64,000 bases of DNA from Burkholderia sp. WAC0059 (GTDB taxonomy: Bacteria > Pseudomonadota > Gammaproteobacteria > Burkholderiales > Burkholderiaceae): contig NZ_PNEO01000010.1 in NCBI RefSeq assembly GCF_002870125.1, positions 140,506 to 204,505 of the forward strand, in the 5' to 3' direction. The notes under the pieces are model-generated. The model was given only the letters and a program-made list of their open reading frames with translations, did no database searches and was not told the DNA's origin. The number at the start of each line of letters is the position of its first letter. The first letter of the stretch is position 1. Shown here piece by piece: positions 1-8,872 of this stretch. Both the position numbers and the translations under genes were made by a program.

Positions 1-473
1 GCAAACTGCCGGATTCCTCGCTGCAGGCCGTTGCCGTCGGCAAGGTGCGGCACCTGCTTTGCGCCTCTCCGGATTACCTCGAAGCGCACGGGACACCGCA
101 ACATCCCGACGATCTCGATTCCCACGTCACCATTCAGGGAACAGGTCTCACGCCGTCGCCGGAATGGCGCTTCCGCGTCGATGGGCGAACGCTTGCCGTC
201 CCGATCCAGCCGCGCCTCATCACCACGACCAACGACTCCGCCATCGCCGCCGGATTGGCGGGACTGGGCATCGTACGGCTGCTCTCGTACCAGATCGTGC
301 AGGAACTGGCGGAGGGCACGCTACGCGTCGTGCTGGCCGACTACGAGTTCGACCCGTTGCCGGTTCATGTGATCCATCGCGAAGGCCGGCATGTCAATCA
401 GAAAGTACGGGCCTTTCTCGATCTGGCCGTCGAAACGCTCAGGGCAAAGGCGCCGCTATGGAATGTTTTGTGA
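1..473 (+). CDS. LysR-family transcriptional regulator, C-terminal part
   Basis: The window opens inside this gene; the reading frame begins at base 3 and about 156 residues remain. What is visible is the second half of a LysR substrate-binding domain: the stretch around residues 10-25 (VGKVRHLLCASPDYLEAHGT) is the usual turn into the first effector subdomain, and 'AIAAGLAGLGIVRLLSYQI' is the typical return strand. The N-terminal winged helix lies outside the window. It faces the oxidoreductase/transporter pair convergently, so those genes are not obviously its divergent targets. Family certain; ligand unknown. Confidence 0.9.
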   Translation, partial: KLPDSSLQAVAVGKVRHLLCASPDYLEAHGTPQHPDDLDSHVTIQGTGLTPSPEWRFRVDGRTLAVPIQPRLITTTNDSAIAAGLAGLGIVRLLSYQIVQELAEGTLRVVLADYEFDPLPVHVIHREGRHVNQKVRAFLDLAVETLRAKAPLWNVL

Positions 474-513
474 CGCCCATGTTCCATAACGCCGACGTCG
501 GCCAACATCGTTA

Positions 514-585
514 CCCCGGTTTAAGCGGCGGAGCTGGCGATCGTTCCGTGGTCTCGGCAGACGGGCTATCTTTACGAAACCGGGG
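514..585. repeat. spaced 9-bp inverted repeat in a convergent gap
   Basis: CCCCGGTTT at 514-522 is repeated inverted as AAACCGGGG at 577-585, between the LysR gene end and the oxidoreductase gene end. The 54-base spacer is long for a terminator and there is no T-run. It may be a bidirectional transcript-end hairpin or chance. Confidence 0.3.
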
Positions 586-653
586 GATACCCATCCGCGG
601 CGAGTTTCCGGACAGGTTGCGGAATTTTCCCTTTGGCCCGCTCCGGTATCGAC

Positions 654-2951
654 CTATTCGTCCCGCAACACCCTTATAGGGATCGACTTTGTCGCCGGGA
701 CATGGCTGCCCTCGGCGCAGTGCCAGACCGGAACGAGGACGTTGAGCTCGGGATAGTAACCAGCGGCGCATCCGGCCGGGATGTCGAAACCGGTCGCGCG
801 CAGTCCGGCCACCGTTCTGACAATCCCGTCGTGCGCGATGGTTTCCGCTCTCAGCAGAGCCCCCTCCTCGACGCCCAGTTTCGCCATGTCGCTACGGTTC
901 ATCAACAGGACGCTGCGCGTGCCCCATACTCCGCGAAAACGATCATCGAGGCCATACACGGTGGTGTTGAACTGGCTGTCGCCCCGCGTAGTCATCAATT
1001 GCACCACCCGGGAATCGCTCGTCTCCGGCATGTCGGGATTTTCCCGCAAACTGCTCACTGCGAAAAAATTGGCTTTGCCGTTGGCCGTGTTCCACTTCCG
1101 CTCCCGCGCGGCAATCGGACGATGAAAACCGCCCGGCTCCCACAGGCGCCGGTTGAAGTTCGCGAAGATTTCCGGATACGTTTGCGCGATCGCGTCCCGC
1201 ACCAGGCCGTAGTTGCCCACCCAGGCGTCCCAGTCGACGGCGCTTTTTCCCTTTAGCGTCGCCTTCGCCAAGCCCGCAACGATGGCGGGCTCGGAAAGCA
1301 GGTGCTCGCTCGCGGGCTCGTGAAAACCGCGGGACCCGTGGTAGCACCCGGTGGAGTCCTCGATCGATACGGCCTGCTCGCCGGTCGCCTGCCTGTCGAT
1401 CTCGATGCGGCCACGGCACGGCAGAACGTACGAGACCTCGCCGTGCATGAGGCAGCTCCGGTTAAATTTCGTCACGACATTGACGGTCAACCGCAACCTG
1501 CGCCATGCCGGCTCGACCTGCCCGGTGTCGGGAACTGCACGCACGAAGTTGCCTCCCAGCATCACGAATGCCTTGACCCTGCCCTGGATAACGGCCTCGC
1601 ACGTCTGCACCGTATCCAGCCCCTTGTCGCGCGGCGGCTCGAATCCGTACTGTTTCTTCAGTTGGTCCAGCGGCACGAGCTCGGGCTTTTCGGTAATCCC
1701 GACCGTACGTTGCCCCTGGACGTTCGAGTGCCCCCGCACCGGGCAAATGCCCGCGCCAGGTCGACCCATATTGCCTTTGAGCAACAGCAGATTGGTCAGC
1801 ATCTGGATGTTGTGAACGCCTTTCCGATGCTGGGTAAGCCCCATGCCGTAAAACGCCATAGCCGCGCGCGCGTGCATGTAAGTGCGCGCTGCCTGCCCGA
1901 TCTCAGCGCGGCTAACCCCCGAGACAAGCTCGATCTCCTCCCAGGCAGCCTGCCTGACGGAGTCACGGAAGGCCTCGAATCCACGGGTATGCTCCGCGAT
2001 GAAGTCGACGTCGATCACCCGGCCTGTACCCGCCTGCCTGGCCTTCTCGTCCTCATCGAGGACGTGCTTGCACATCCCCGCCAATACGGCTGAATCGCCG
2101 CCGATTTTCAACTGGACGAACTGCGAGTTCATCGCGGTCGCCGCCATCGGCGTGAGCATCTCCATCGGCGACTGAGGGTTGACGAACTTCACCAGACCCG
2201 GCTCCCGGACCGGATTGAACGCAATCAGCGGAACGCCGCGCTTGCGCGCGGCCTGCAGCGGGTGAAGCATCCGCGGCGCGTTGGTACCGACGTTGTGACC
2301 CAGGTACAGGATGCAATCGGTGTGCTCGAAGTCTTCCAGCGTGACGGTACCGACCGCGACGCCGATTGCGGGCGGTAACGCAACGGAAGTCGTCTCATGG
2401 CACATGTTGGAGCTGTCGGGAAGGTTGTTCGTCCCGTACATCCGCGTAAAGAGCTGATACATGTAAGACGTTTCGAGCGATGCGCGGCCCGAAGCGTAGA
2501 AGACTGCGTCGTTCGGAGGCAGTTGATTCAGTTCCCGTCCAATCTCGTCGAACGCACTTTCCCACGTCACCGGCACATACCGGTCCGTTGCAGCATCCCA
2601 CCGCATCGGCTCAGTGAGACGACCCTGTCCTTCCAGGTGGAAATCGCTCCACGTCTCGAGTTCGCTACACGTATGCTCTGCGAAGAATTCCGGCGGCGCG
2701 CGGCGCGCCGTGACTTCCCACGCCGTGGCCTTTGCGCCGTTCTCGCAGAATTCGAACAGGTGAGGCTCGCCGGGTTTGGCCCACGAGCAACTGACGCACT
2801 GAAAGCCATCGGGCTTGTTCTGCTTCGTCAGCAGCTTCGTGCCGTGCAGAACGACGTGCTCCTGCATCAGGATACCGGCCACGGCCTTAGCCGATCCCCA
2901 GCCGCCGGCGGGCCCGTCATATCGGGCAATCCGTTCCTTGTTGTCTGCCAT
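654..2951 (-). CDS. ydeP: FdhF/YdeP-family molybdopterin oxidoreductase
   Basis: A 765-residue protein of the FdhF/YdeP family, relatives of the catalytic subunit of formate dehydrogenase H that bind bis-MGD and an iron-sulfur cluster. The N-terminal cluster region shows CVSC followed by EFCENGAKA (about residues 45-70), the family's usual Cys spacing; the molybdopterin domain includes 'YFIASGR'-type sequence (FYASGRASLETSY), NMCHETTS and LGHNVGTNAPR. The length matches E. coli YdeP (about 760), a protein linked to acid resistance whose substrate is not settled. I chose the ATG at 2951 because AAAGGTG lies just upstream; a longer reading frame has no site. It follows the FNT-family transporter by 103 bases on the same strand, so the two are probably co-transcribed. 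Formate as substrate is an inference only. Confidence 0.88.
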   Translation of the reverse strand: MADNKERIARYDGPAGGWGSAKAVAGILMQEHVVLHGTKLLTKQNKPDGFQCVSCSWAKPGEPHLFEFCENGAKATAWEVTARRAPPEFFAEHTCSELETWSDFHLEGQGRLTEPMRWDAATDRYVPVTWESAFDEIGRELNQLPPNDAVFYASGRASLETSYMYQLFTRMYGTNNLPDSSNMCHETTSVALPPAIGVAVGTVTLEDFEHTDCILYLGHNVGTNAPRMLHPLQAARKRGVPLIAFNPVREPGLVKFVNPQSPMEMLTPMAATAMNSQFVQLKIGGDSAVLAGMCKHVLDEDEKARQAGTGRVIDVDFIAEHTRGFEAFRDSVRQAAWEEIELVSGVSRAEIGQAARTYMHARAAMAFYGMGLTQHRKGVHNIQMLTNLLLLKGNMGRPGAGICPVRGHSNVQGQRTVGITEKPELVPLDQLKKQYGFEPPRDKGLDTVQTCEAVIQGRVKAFVMLGGNFVRAVPDTGQVEPAWRRLRLTVNVVTKFNRSCLMHGEVSYVLPCRGRIEIDRQATGEQAVSIEDSTGCYHGSRGFHEPASEHLLSEPAIVAGLAKATLKGKSAVDWDAWVGNYGLVRDAIAQTYPEIFANFNRRLWEPGGFHRPIAARERKWNTANGKANFFAVSSLRENPDMPETSDSRVVQLMTTRGDSQFNTTVYGLDDRFRGVWGTRSVLLMNRSDMAKLGVEEGALLRAETIAHDGIVRTVAGLRATGFDIPAGCAAGYYPELNVLVPVWHCAEGSHVPATKSIPIRVLRDE

Positions 2952-3054
2952 TGCAACACCTTTGGGTTGAAAGTCTATAGGCGAGAGACACCCGGCACAT
3001 CCGGAAAGCGGCCGGCCGCGCATCAGCCGCGATTGACCGGCATCGACACGCACT

Positions 3055-3933
3055 TCAGGTTTGGCCGCGCCCGCTCATCTCGGGCGCGATCGACGCGTGG
3101 TTCAACAGTCCGACAAGCGCGACGCCGCCGATCGTGTTACCGAGCAGCGTCGGAGCCAGGAAGCGCCCCAGATAGTCCGCGAATCCCGCGCCGCCGCCCA
3201 GGACCAGGTACGCAGCTTCAGTCGAACCGGCGATGACATGAGAGAGCTCGCATATCGCAACGACATAGGTGACGACCGCGATGATGAGCACCGCGGCCGA
3301 CCGCGCATTGGGCAAAAGCCAGACCATCAATGCGATGAGCCAGCCGGCCAGCACGGCCCTCAATGTCGTCGAAGCGAAACCTGCCGGCTGCAGGCTGGAC
3401 TGCGCGAGCGCCGACAGCGCGGGAGCGAGTCGCGCGGTGAATGGTGTCGGCAGGAGAAGAATCCCCGCAAAGATCCAGGTACCGGCCAGATTTCCGCACA
3501 ACACGATGATCCACAACCGCAGCGCGGCCAGGAGCGTGCGCGCGTCCCGGTGCGTCAAAACGGGAAGGATGACGGTCAGGGTGCTTTCGGTGAACAATTG
3601 TTGCCGCCCGAGCACGACGATGACAAAACCGACGCAATAGCCCGCTGCGCCCACGAGCGAGAACGCACCGCTGGCCGGCGGCGACATCCTGGTTTCCAGC
3701 ACGGCCTGCGTGAGGAACGAGAATCCCATCGACAATCCTGCCGCGAGCGCCGACCACAGCAGCGCCAACGTGTCCCGTCTGAGCGCTGTCTCGCCCTCCT
3801 GCCGGATGATCTCGTGGACGACCAGCGCGCGCGGCGTACTGTGGGCGTCCGCCTGATCGCGCTCCTTGTTGGTCAGGTGCGGAGACGTATGCCCCGCGGG
3901 CTGCCGGTCCTGTCCCGTGGGTGGGCTCGCCAC
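3055..3933 (-). CDS. formate/nitrite transporter (FNT) family protein, YfdC-like
   Basis: A 292-residue inner-membrane protein of the FNT channel family. About six hydrophobic segments follow a polar N-terminus of some 50 residues; the core has LCGNLAGTWIFAG and CELSHVIAGSTEA (the His lies where FNT channels keep their pore histidine) and ends with LLGNTIGGVALVGLLNHA. The N-terminal motif HEIIRQEGETAL-RRD-LALLWSALAAG is more like the E. coli YfdC branch than FocA. The GTG at 3933 is chosen because AGGAG sits 8 bases upstream; earlier ATGs lack a site and would add about 80 non-conserved residues. It is first in a pair with the YdeP-like gene, so its cargo is probably a small anion related to that enzyme's substrate. 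Confidence 0.88.
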   Translation of the reverse strand: MASPPTGQDRQPAGHTSPHLTNKERDQADAHSTPRALVVHEIIRQEGETALRRDTLALLWSALAAGLSMGFSFLTQAVLETRMSPPASGAFSLVGAAGYCVGFVIVVLGRQQLFTESTLTVILPVLTHRDARTLLAALRLWIIVLCGNLAGTWIFAGILLLPTPFTARLAPALSALAQSSLQPAGFASTTLRAVLAGWLIALMVWLLPNARSAAVLIIAVVTYVVAICELSHVIAGSTEAAYLVLGGGAGFADYLGRFLAPTLLGNTIGGVALVGLLNHASIAPEMSGRGQT

Positions 3934-4776
3934 TGCGATTCTCCTCTGGCAGTACTGCAATTCACCGTATACGACGCGCGGCAGCATCGCGGACAGCGCG
4001 CGCGGGCACGCCGCCCCCATGCACAGCAATGGACGTGCCGATCGAGTTGGACACCGGGTTGCCTCTCCCTGTGCCTGACGGTTCCTGTGATGGGCCGCGG
4101 CACCTGGCCCGGCGCCAGGAACGCCGCGTGCTGCCAGCCTTGCCTGCACCGCTTCTTTCATGCACGGGTAGCGGCCGCGCACACGCCAGAGTCGCTGTGC
4201 TGCGACCCGAGCCCGTGATATCGGGTACGTTGTAGCCGGCAGGTGGCTGTTTCGCCGCGCGGCACGTATCGCACCCTAATCTATAAGGTTTCCTATATAT
4301 CTGTTTAGGTCTATAACCGGTAGTGGCAATGATTCCCACATCACGTCGCTGCTATACGGGCGGCGCGCCGTGGACGGCGGCATATATCGACACGATCGGC
4401 GAGCCGGCCGCGGATCTGCGCTCCAACATTGTTGCCGCAGCACGCGCGAAGGTTATCTATGGATGTCCAGAATGAGGGCGGCGTTACGTTCGCGCAGGAG
4501 GGCACATCGGCCCGATTCGCCGGCACGCCCAGGCGGCAATCAGCCTGGGATTTCGGCGGGACGATGCAAAGCGGACCGGATCTGACGACCGGTGAGCAGG
4601 CCCATGGCGCACCTCAAAACGCGAATAGCGGCAAACCCATTTGAGGGTACGCCGCGAGATACACGCCCATGCAGGAACACACCGGAACCGGGCGGAAGAA
4701 AAGGGACGGCGGAAAAGACAAAGCCCCGATTGCTCAGGGCTTTCCGGACTTCTCTGGTGTTCTGCGGACCATCTGA
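3934..4776. other. 843-base gap without a supported gene
   Basis: No open frame here has neighbour-like codon use. It holds an AT-rich island near 4275-4325 (CTATAAGG, TATATATC, GTCTATAACC), probably the promoter zone of the leftward FNT/oxidoreductase pair, a short palindrome CAACATTGTTG at 4424-4434, and the tRNA terminator near 4720. No clear -35/-10 pair could be fixed. Confidence 0.5.
4711..4743 (-). terminator. rho-independent terminator of tRNA-Ala
   Basis: On the minus strand a stem AAAGCCC / GGGCTTT (4737-4743 with 4720-4726, 10-base loop) is followed by GTCTTTT. It lies 34 bases past the tRNA 3' end and is correctly oriented to end the gltX/tRNA transcript. Confidence 0.75.
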
Positions 4777-4852
<76 letters not shown>

Positions 4853-4870
4853 TTGCAGAACAGAAACGAG

Positions 4871-4899
4871 ATTATAGAGACCAATTCCGCGCTTGTAAA
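4871..4899 (-). promoter_or_regulatory. sigma-70 promoter of tRNA-Ala
   Basis: On the minus strand TTTACA (4899-4894), an exact 17-base spacer, then TATAAT (4876-4871). The -10 box ends 18 bases before the mature tRNA 5' end. This near-consensus promoter sits between gltX and the tRNA, so the tRNA need not depend on gltX transcription. Confidence 0.8.
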
Positions 4900-4988
4900 T
4901 ACCCTTAATACGCTGCGCTTCATTTCCCCCGTCTTTCGCCCACATGATTTCGCGCACGTGACGGCCCAAGCCGAAACGGCCGCCGGAC

Positions 4989-6407
4989 TCAGGTGCCCGT
5001 CGACAATCCCCGCTCCATTCTCGCGATCACCACGTCGCGCCCGAACAGGGCGAGCACGGCGTCGATCGATGGCGTATGCGTCGTGCCCGCCACCAGCAGG
5101 CGAACCGGCATCGCGAGTTGCGGCATCTTGAGCTTGTGCGCCGCGAGCGTCGCCTTCAACGCGGCCGCGATGCCCTCCTTCGTCCACTCGGCGCTACGAA
5201 ACGCGGCCAGCAGATCGCCCAGCGCCGGACGCACCGCGTCGGTCAGATGCTGGGCCAGCGCCTCGGGCTCGGGGTTCGGCTCGCGATAGAACAGCAATGC
5301 GTTCTCGACGATCTCGCCGATCGTCGATGCGCGATCCTTGAGCAGCGCGATCACGGCGTCGAGCGACGGCCCCTTCGCGAGCGCCGCCTCGTCGATACCC
5401 TGCCGCAGAAAGAACGGCTTCGACAATGCCGCGAGCCTCGCGCTGTCGGCTTCCTTCAGATAGTGGTTGTTCAGCCAGTTCAGCTTGTTGTGGTCGTACT
5501 GGGCCGGCGACTTGCCGAGATGCTCGAGATCGAACCACTCGACGAACTGCTCGCGCGTGAAAATTTCGGCGTCGCCGTGCGACCAGCCGAGGCGCGCCAG
5601 ATAGTTCAGCACCGCCTCGGGCAGATAGCCGGCATCGCGATAGCCGACCACGCTCATCGCGCCGTGGCGCTTGCTCATCTTCTCGCCCTGCTCGTTGAGC
5701 ACGGTCGGCAGGTGCGCATAGACGGGCGGCTCGCCGCCGAGCGCCTTCAGGATGTTGATTTGGCGCGGCGTGTTGTTCACGTGGTCGTCGCCGCGAATCA
5801 CGTGCGTGATGCGCATGTCGAGATCGTCGACGACGACGCAGAAGTTGTAGGTCGGCGTGCCGTCCGGCCGCGCGATCACGAGGTCGTCGAGCTCCTCGTT
5901 CGAGATCTCGATGCGTCCCTTCACGGCGTCGTCCCATGCCACCACGCCGGTCAGCGGATTGCGAAAGCGCATGACGGGCTCGACGCCTGCCGGCGGCGTC
6001 GGCAGCACCTTGCCGGGCTCGGGGCGCCACGTGCCGTCGTAACGCGGCTTCTCGCCGGCCGCGCGCTGGCGCTCGCGCAGTGCATCGAGTTCCCCGGTCG
6101 ACATGTAGCAGGGATAGGCGAGCCCCTGCTCCGTCATCTGCCGGAGCACTTCGCGATAACGGTCCATGCGCTGCATCTGGTAGAACGGGCCCTCGTCGAA
6201 GTCGAGGCCGAGCCAGGCCATTCCTTCGAGAATCGCGTCGACCGATTCCGACGTCGAACGTTCGAGATCGGTGTCCTCGATCCGCAGGATGAAGACGCCC
6301 TTGTTGCGGCGCGCGAACGCCCACGGATAAAGCGCGGAGCGAATGTTGCCGAGATGGATGAAGCCGGTGGGACTCGGGGCGAAGCGGGTGCGAACGGAGG
6401 TGGTCAT
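4989..6407 (-). CDS. gltX: glutamyl-tRNA synthetase
   Basis: A 472-residue class I aminoacyl-tRNA synthetase that charges tRNA-Glu. The N-terminal ATP-binding motif appears as [11 protein letters not shown] (HIGH box variant), followed by RIEDTD, a glutamate-recognition motif; the second signature is GEKMSKRHG in the middle of the protein. The C-terminal third is the helical anticodon-binding part. The length is normal for bacterial GltX. It is followed on the same strand by tRNA-Ala. The upstream 383-base gap separates it from the divergent patatin gene and holds a TATAAT on its strand. Confidence 0.98.
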   Translation of the reverse strand: MTTSVRTRFAPSPTGFIHLGNIRSALYPWAFARRNKGVFILRIEDTDLERSTSESVDAILEGMAWLGLDFDEGPFYQMQRMDRYREVLRQMTEQGLAYPCYMSTGELDALRERQRAAGEKPRYDGTWRPEPGKVLPTPPAGVEPVMRFRNPLTGVVAWDDAVKGRIEISNEELDDLVIARPDGTPTYNFCVVVDDLDMRITHVIRGDDHVNNTPRQINILKALGGEPPVYAHLPTVLNEQGEKMSKRHGAMSVVGYRDAGYLPEAVLNYLARLGWSHGDAEIFTREQFVEWFDLEHLGKSPAQYDHNKLNWLNNHYLKEADSARLAALSKPFFLRQGIDEAALAKGPSLDAVIALLKDRASTIGEIVENALLFYREPNPEPEALAQHLTDAVRPALGDLLAAFRSAEWTKEGIAAALKATLAAHKLKMPQLAMPVRLLVAGTTHTPSIDAVLALFGRDVVIARMERGLSTGT

Positions 6408-6790
6408 GGACGGTTACTCGAAGGACGGCGCCGTGACGTTGCGCGTCGGCGGCGCTCGCACGGCGGACAGCGGACGCCCGGAGCGCATGCCGGCGACGAT
6501 CCCGCCTGGCGGCGAATGTCATGCCATGGCGGCGCGCGGGTGCGAACGGACGATCCGCGAAAGCACGGACCATCCGCGAAAATTCGAGAGCGGATTATAC
6601 CCGCGAGGCGCGGCTTCGGCCCGCTGCCGGCGCGCGCGGACGCATTGTGCAGCGCCCGGAACGATTGTTTTATGATGTGCGCGCGCTGCCGTTCGGGCGG
6701 CACCGGACGGCGGCCACCGGCAACCGCTCCGCTGGAATTGCGGCGTGCAATGCTCATCGGGACATCCGCGCGCCGCTGCAGGAGAACTTG
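6408..6790. promoter_or_regulatory. divergent gltX / patatin promoter region
   Basis: A 383-base non-coding gap between two divergent genes. On the minus strand a perfect TATAAT lies at 6599-6594, about 185 bases ahead of gltX, but I see no good -35 box 17 bases above it. On the plus strand TATGAT at 6671-6676 could serve the patatin gene, also without a clear -35. Promoter placement is therefore tentative. Confidence 0.4.
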
Positions 6791-7744
6791 TTGAAGCCGT
6801 CACACCCGCTACCCCCTTGCCTGAGCCGCCGCAACTTTTCGCTGGCGGCCGCCTCGAGCATCCTCGCCGCCTGCACGACCGCGGGCACCCGCACCGCCAG
6901 CGTCACGCCGTCCGCGCCGCCGGCAACCACGCCGCCGCTCGCCCGCGCGCCTCGCCCGATCCGCGTCGGCCTCGCGCTCGGCGGCGGCGCCGCGCGCGGC
7001 TTCGCCCACATCGGCGTCATCAAGGGGCTCGAAGCCCACGGCATCCCCGTCGATCTCGTGTCGGGCACGAGCGCGGGCTCGGTCGTCGCCTCGCTCTACG
7101 CCTCCGGCATGAACGGCTTCGCGCTCAACAAGCTCGCGCTGTCGATGGACGAAACGTCGATCAGCGACTGGGCCCTGCCGTTCCGGCTACGCGGCCTGCT
7201 GCAGGGCGTGGCGCTCGAGAATTATCTGAACGCGACGCTCGACAACCGGCCGATCGAGAAGATGAACAAGCCGCTCGGCATCGTCGCGACAGACCTGCGC
7301 ACCGGCGAGCCGATCCTCTTCCAGCGCGGCAACACCGGCATCGCCGTGCGTGCCTCGTGCAGCGTTCCGTCGATTTTCGAGCCGGTGACGATCGGCGAGC
7401 ACGAGTACGTCGACGGCGGCCTGGTAAGCCCCGTGCCGGCCGCATTCGCGCGCAAGATGGGCGCCGACTTCGTCATCGCCGTCGACATTTCCGCGCGCCC
7501 CGAAACGGCGGCCACACAAAACTCGTTCGACCTGCTGCTGCAAACCTTCACGATCATGGGCCAGACGATCAAGTCCTACGAGCTCGACAAATACGCCGAC
7601 GTCGTCATCCGCCCGAACCTGAATGCGATGAGCAGCAGCGACTTCAGCCAGCGCAACGCGGCGATCCTCGCAGGTGAAGAAGCAGCCGCGCAGATCATGC
7701 CCGAACTGCAGCGCAAGCTGGCGGCCAGCCGGCTCGCCGCCTGA
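6791..7744 (+). CDS. patatin-like phospholipase, lipoprotein (RssA/NTE family)
   Basis: A 317-residue serine lipase-like protein. The patatin fold is shown by the oxyanion loop LALGGGAARGFAHIGV, the nucleophile elbow GTSAGS (Ser about residue 96) and the dyad aspartate in YVDGGL. The N-terminus SRRNFSLAAASSILAAC combines a twin-arginine-like pair with a lipobox (LAAC), so the protein is probably lipidated at Cys 27 or so and sits in the cell envelope. The start is TTG at 6791 (TTG at 6788 is in frame too), chosen because CAGGAG lies 6 bases upstream and because it produces this signal peptide; no in-frame ATG does. Substrate unknown. It shares a bidirectional terminator with the convergent NlpC/P60 gene. 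Confidence 0.88.
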   Translation: MKPSHPLPPCLSRRNFSLAAASSILAACTTAGTRTASVTPSAPPATTPPLARAPRPIRVGLALGGGAARGFAHIGVIKGLEAHGIPVDLVSGTSAGSVVASLYASGMNGFALNKLALSMDETSISDWALPFRLRGLLQGVALENYLNATLDNRPIEKMNKPLGIVATDLRTGEPILFQRGNTGIAVRASCSVPSIFEPVTIGEHEYVDGGLVSPVPAAFARKMGADFVIAVDISARPETAATQNSFDLLLQTFTIMGQTIKSYELDKYADVVIRPNLNAMSSSDFSQRNAAILAGEEAAAQIMPELQRKLAASRLAA

Positions 7745-7834
7745 TTCGCCGCAGGGGTCGCCTCGTAACGCGCGCCCCGGACGAATGCCGCGGCCCGGCC
7801 CATCCGCGAATCGCGAACCGCGACGGCCACAACG

Positions 7835-7869
7835 AAAAAGCCCGCTTCGCGAAGAAGCGGGCTTTTTTT
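7835..7869. terminator. bidirectional rho-independent terminator
   Basis: Stem AAGCCCGCTTC / GAAGCGGGCTT around a GCGAA loop, flanked by A5 on the left and T7 on the right. It lies between the convergent patatin and NlpC/P60 genes and can serve both. Confidence 0.85.
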
Positions 7870-7915
7870 CATGCCGGGCGGAAACGAACCGGCCAAAACG
7901 GGACGAACGACGCGA

Positions 7916-8746
7916 TCAGTTGTTGCCGTTGCCGTTCGTGTTGGCGCCAATCGACAGGCTCACGCGCTGCTTGAGTTCCTGCTGCTGCGGGTAGCTCGTC
8001 TCGATCCGGCGCGCACCGGTGAAACGCTTTTCCCAGTAGCCATTGTCGAGATCGTCGACGCGGATCGTGCTGCCCGTCGACGGCGAATGCACGAACTTGT
8101 TGTCGCCGATGTAGATGCCGACGTGCGAGAACGTGCGGCGCATCGTGTTGAAGAACACGAGGTCGCCCGGCTTCAGGTCGCTCATGCGGACCTTCTCGCC
8201 GACGCGGCTCATTTCCTCGGCGCGGCGCGGCAAGTCGAGGCCCAGCGTGTCCTGGAACACGTAACGCACGAAGCCGCTGCAATCGAGCCCCGAATCCGGC
8301 GTGTTGCCGCCCCAGCGATAGCGCACGCCGATCATGTTCAGCGCGCCGACGACGACGTCGCCGGCCTTGCCGGCCATGCCGGACAGGAATGCCTTTGCAC
8401 CGCCGTGGGTCAGGCCCGTCGGCGGAGGCGGCACATCGTTGCCTGCGGAGGTGGAAAGCGTGGCGGACTGGAGGGACGGCTGCTGGCTACTGTTGTTCGA
8501 GTTAATCGAAATATCGTTCGAAGAATTCGAAGGCGCGGAATTCGACACGGCCTGCAACTGCGAAGACTGCCGGGGCGAGGAAACGTTTGCGTCCTGAACT
8601 GGCGACGACGCGGTCGAAGATGGTGCGGACTGGCTCAAGTTGCTGGCTTCGTCGGCAAACGCACCGGAAGTTGCTCCCATCATGACGCCAACAAACACTC
8701 CGGCGACGGCGCGTGCGCAAACACGGGTTAGGTATCGATGCTGCAT
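7916..8746 (-). CDS. NlpC/P60 family peptidoglycan endopeptidase
   Basis: A 276-residue exported cysteine peptidase (C40). A signal peptide (VGVMMGATSGAFA) is followed by a low-complexity Ser/Asn/Gln-rich linker at about residues 35-105 and the NlpC/P60 domain at about 125-245. The catalytic Cys is in LDCSGFVRYVF, the His in FSHVGIYIG, and the third polar residue in KFVHSPSTG. These enzymes cut D-Glu-to-diamino-acid bonds in wall stem peptides. The linker, rich in S and N, probably lets the domain reach the wall. A near-consensus promoter lies 51 bases upstream; the ribosome site is weak. Confidence 0.92.
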   Translation of the reverse strand: MQHRYLTRVCARAVAGVFVGVMMGATSGAFADEASNLSQSAPSSTASSPVQDANVSSPRQSSQLQAVSNSAPSNSSNDISINSNNSSQQPSLQSATLSTSAGNDVPPPPTGLTHGGAKAFLSGMAGKAGDVVVGALNMIGVRYRWGGNTPDSGLDCSGFVRYVFQDTLGLDLPRRAEEMSRVGEKVRMSDLKPGDLVFFNTMRRTFSHVGIYIGDNKFVHSPSTGSTIRVDDLDNGYWEKRFTGARRIETSYPQQQELKQRVSLSIGANTNGNGNN

Positions 8747-8796
8747 TGCCAGGTAAAAATTGCCCGCAAATCAGATGGTTAAGAAATGTTGCGTCG

Positions 8797-8825
8797 ATAC
8801 TAGCCAGTAAGTATTTGTGTGTCAA
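8797..8825 (-). promoter_or_regulatory. sigma-70 promoter of the NlpC/P60 gene
   Basis: Minus strand: perfect TTGACA (8825-8820), 17-base spacer, TAGTAT (8802-8797), 51 bases before the ATG at 8746. It separates this gene from yejF upstream, which lies on the same strand. Confidence 0.75.
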
Positions 8826-8872
8826 AACAAATAGAAAAATACAATCGGGAGACGCACCTAATTGGTGAAAAA

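Noticed and set aside
4459..4644. Possible 61-residue gene with GAAGG ahead of its ATG
   Set aside because: Third-position G/C is only about 69 percent, well below neighbouring genes, and the protein resembles nothing I know.
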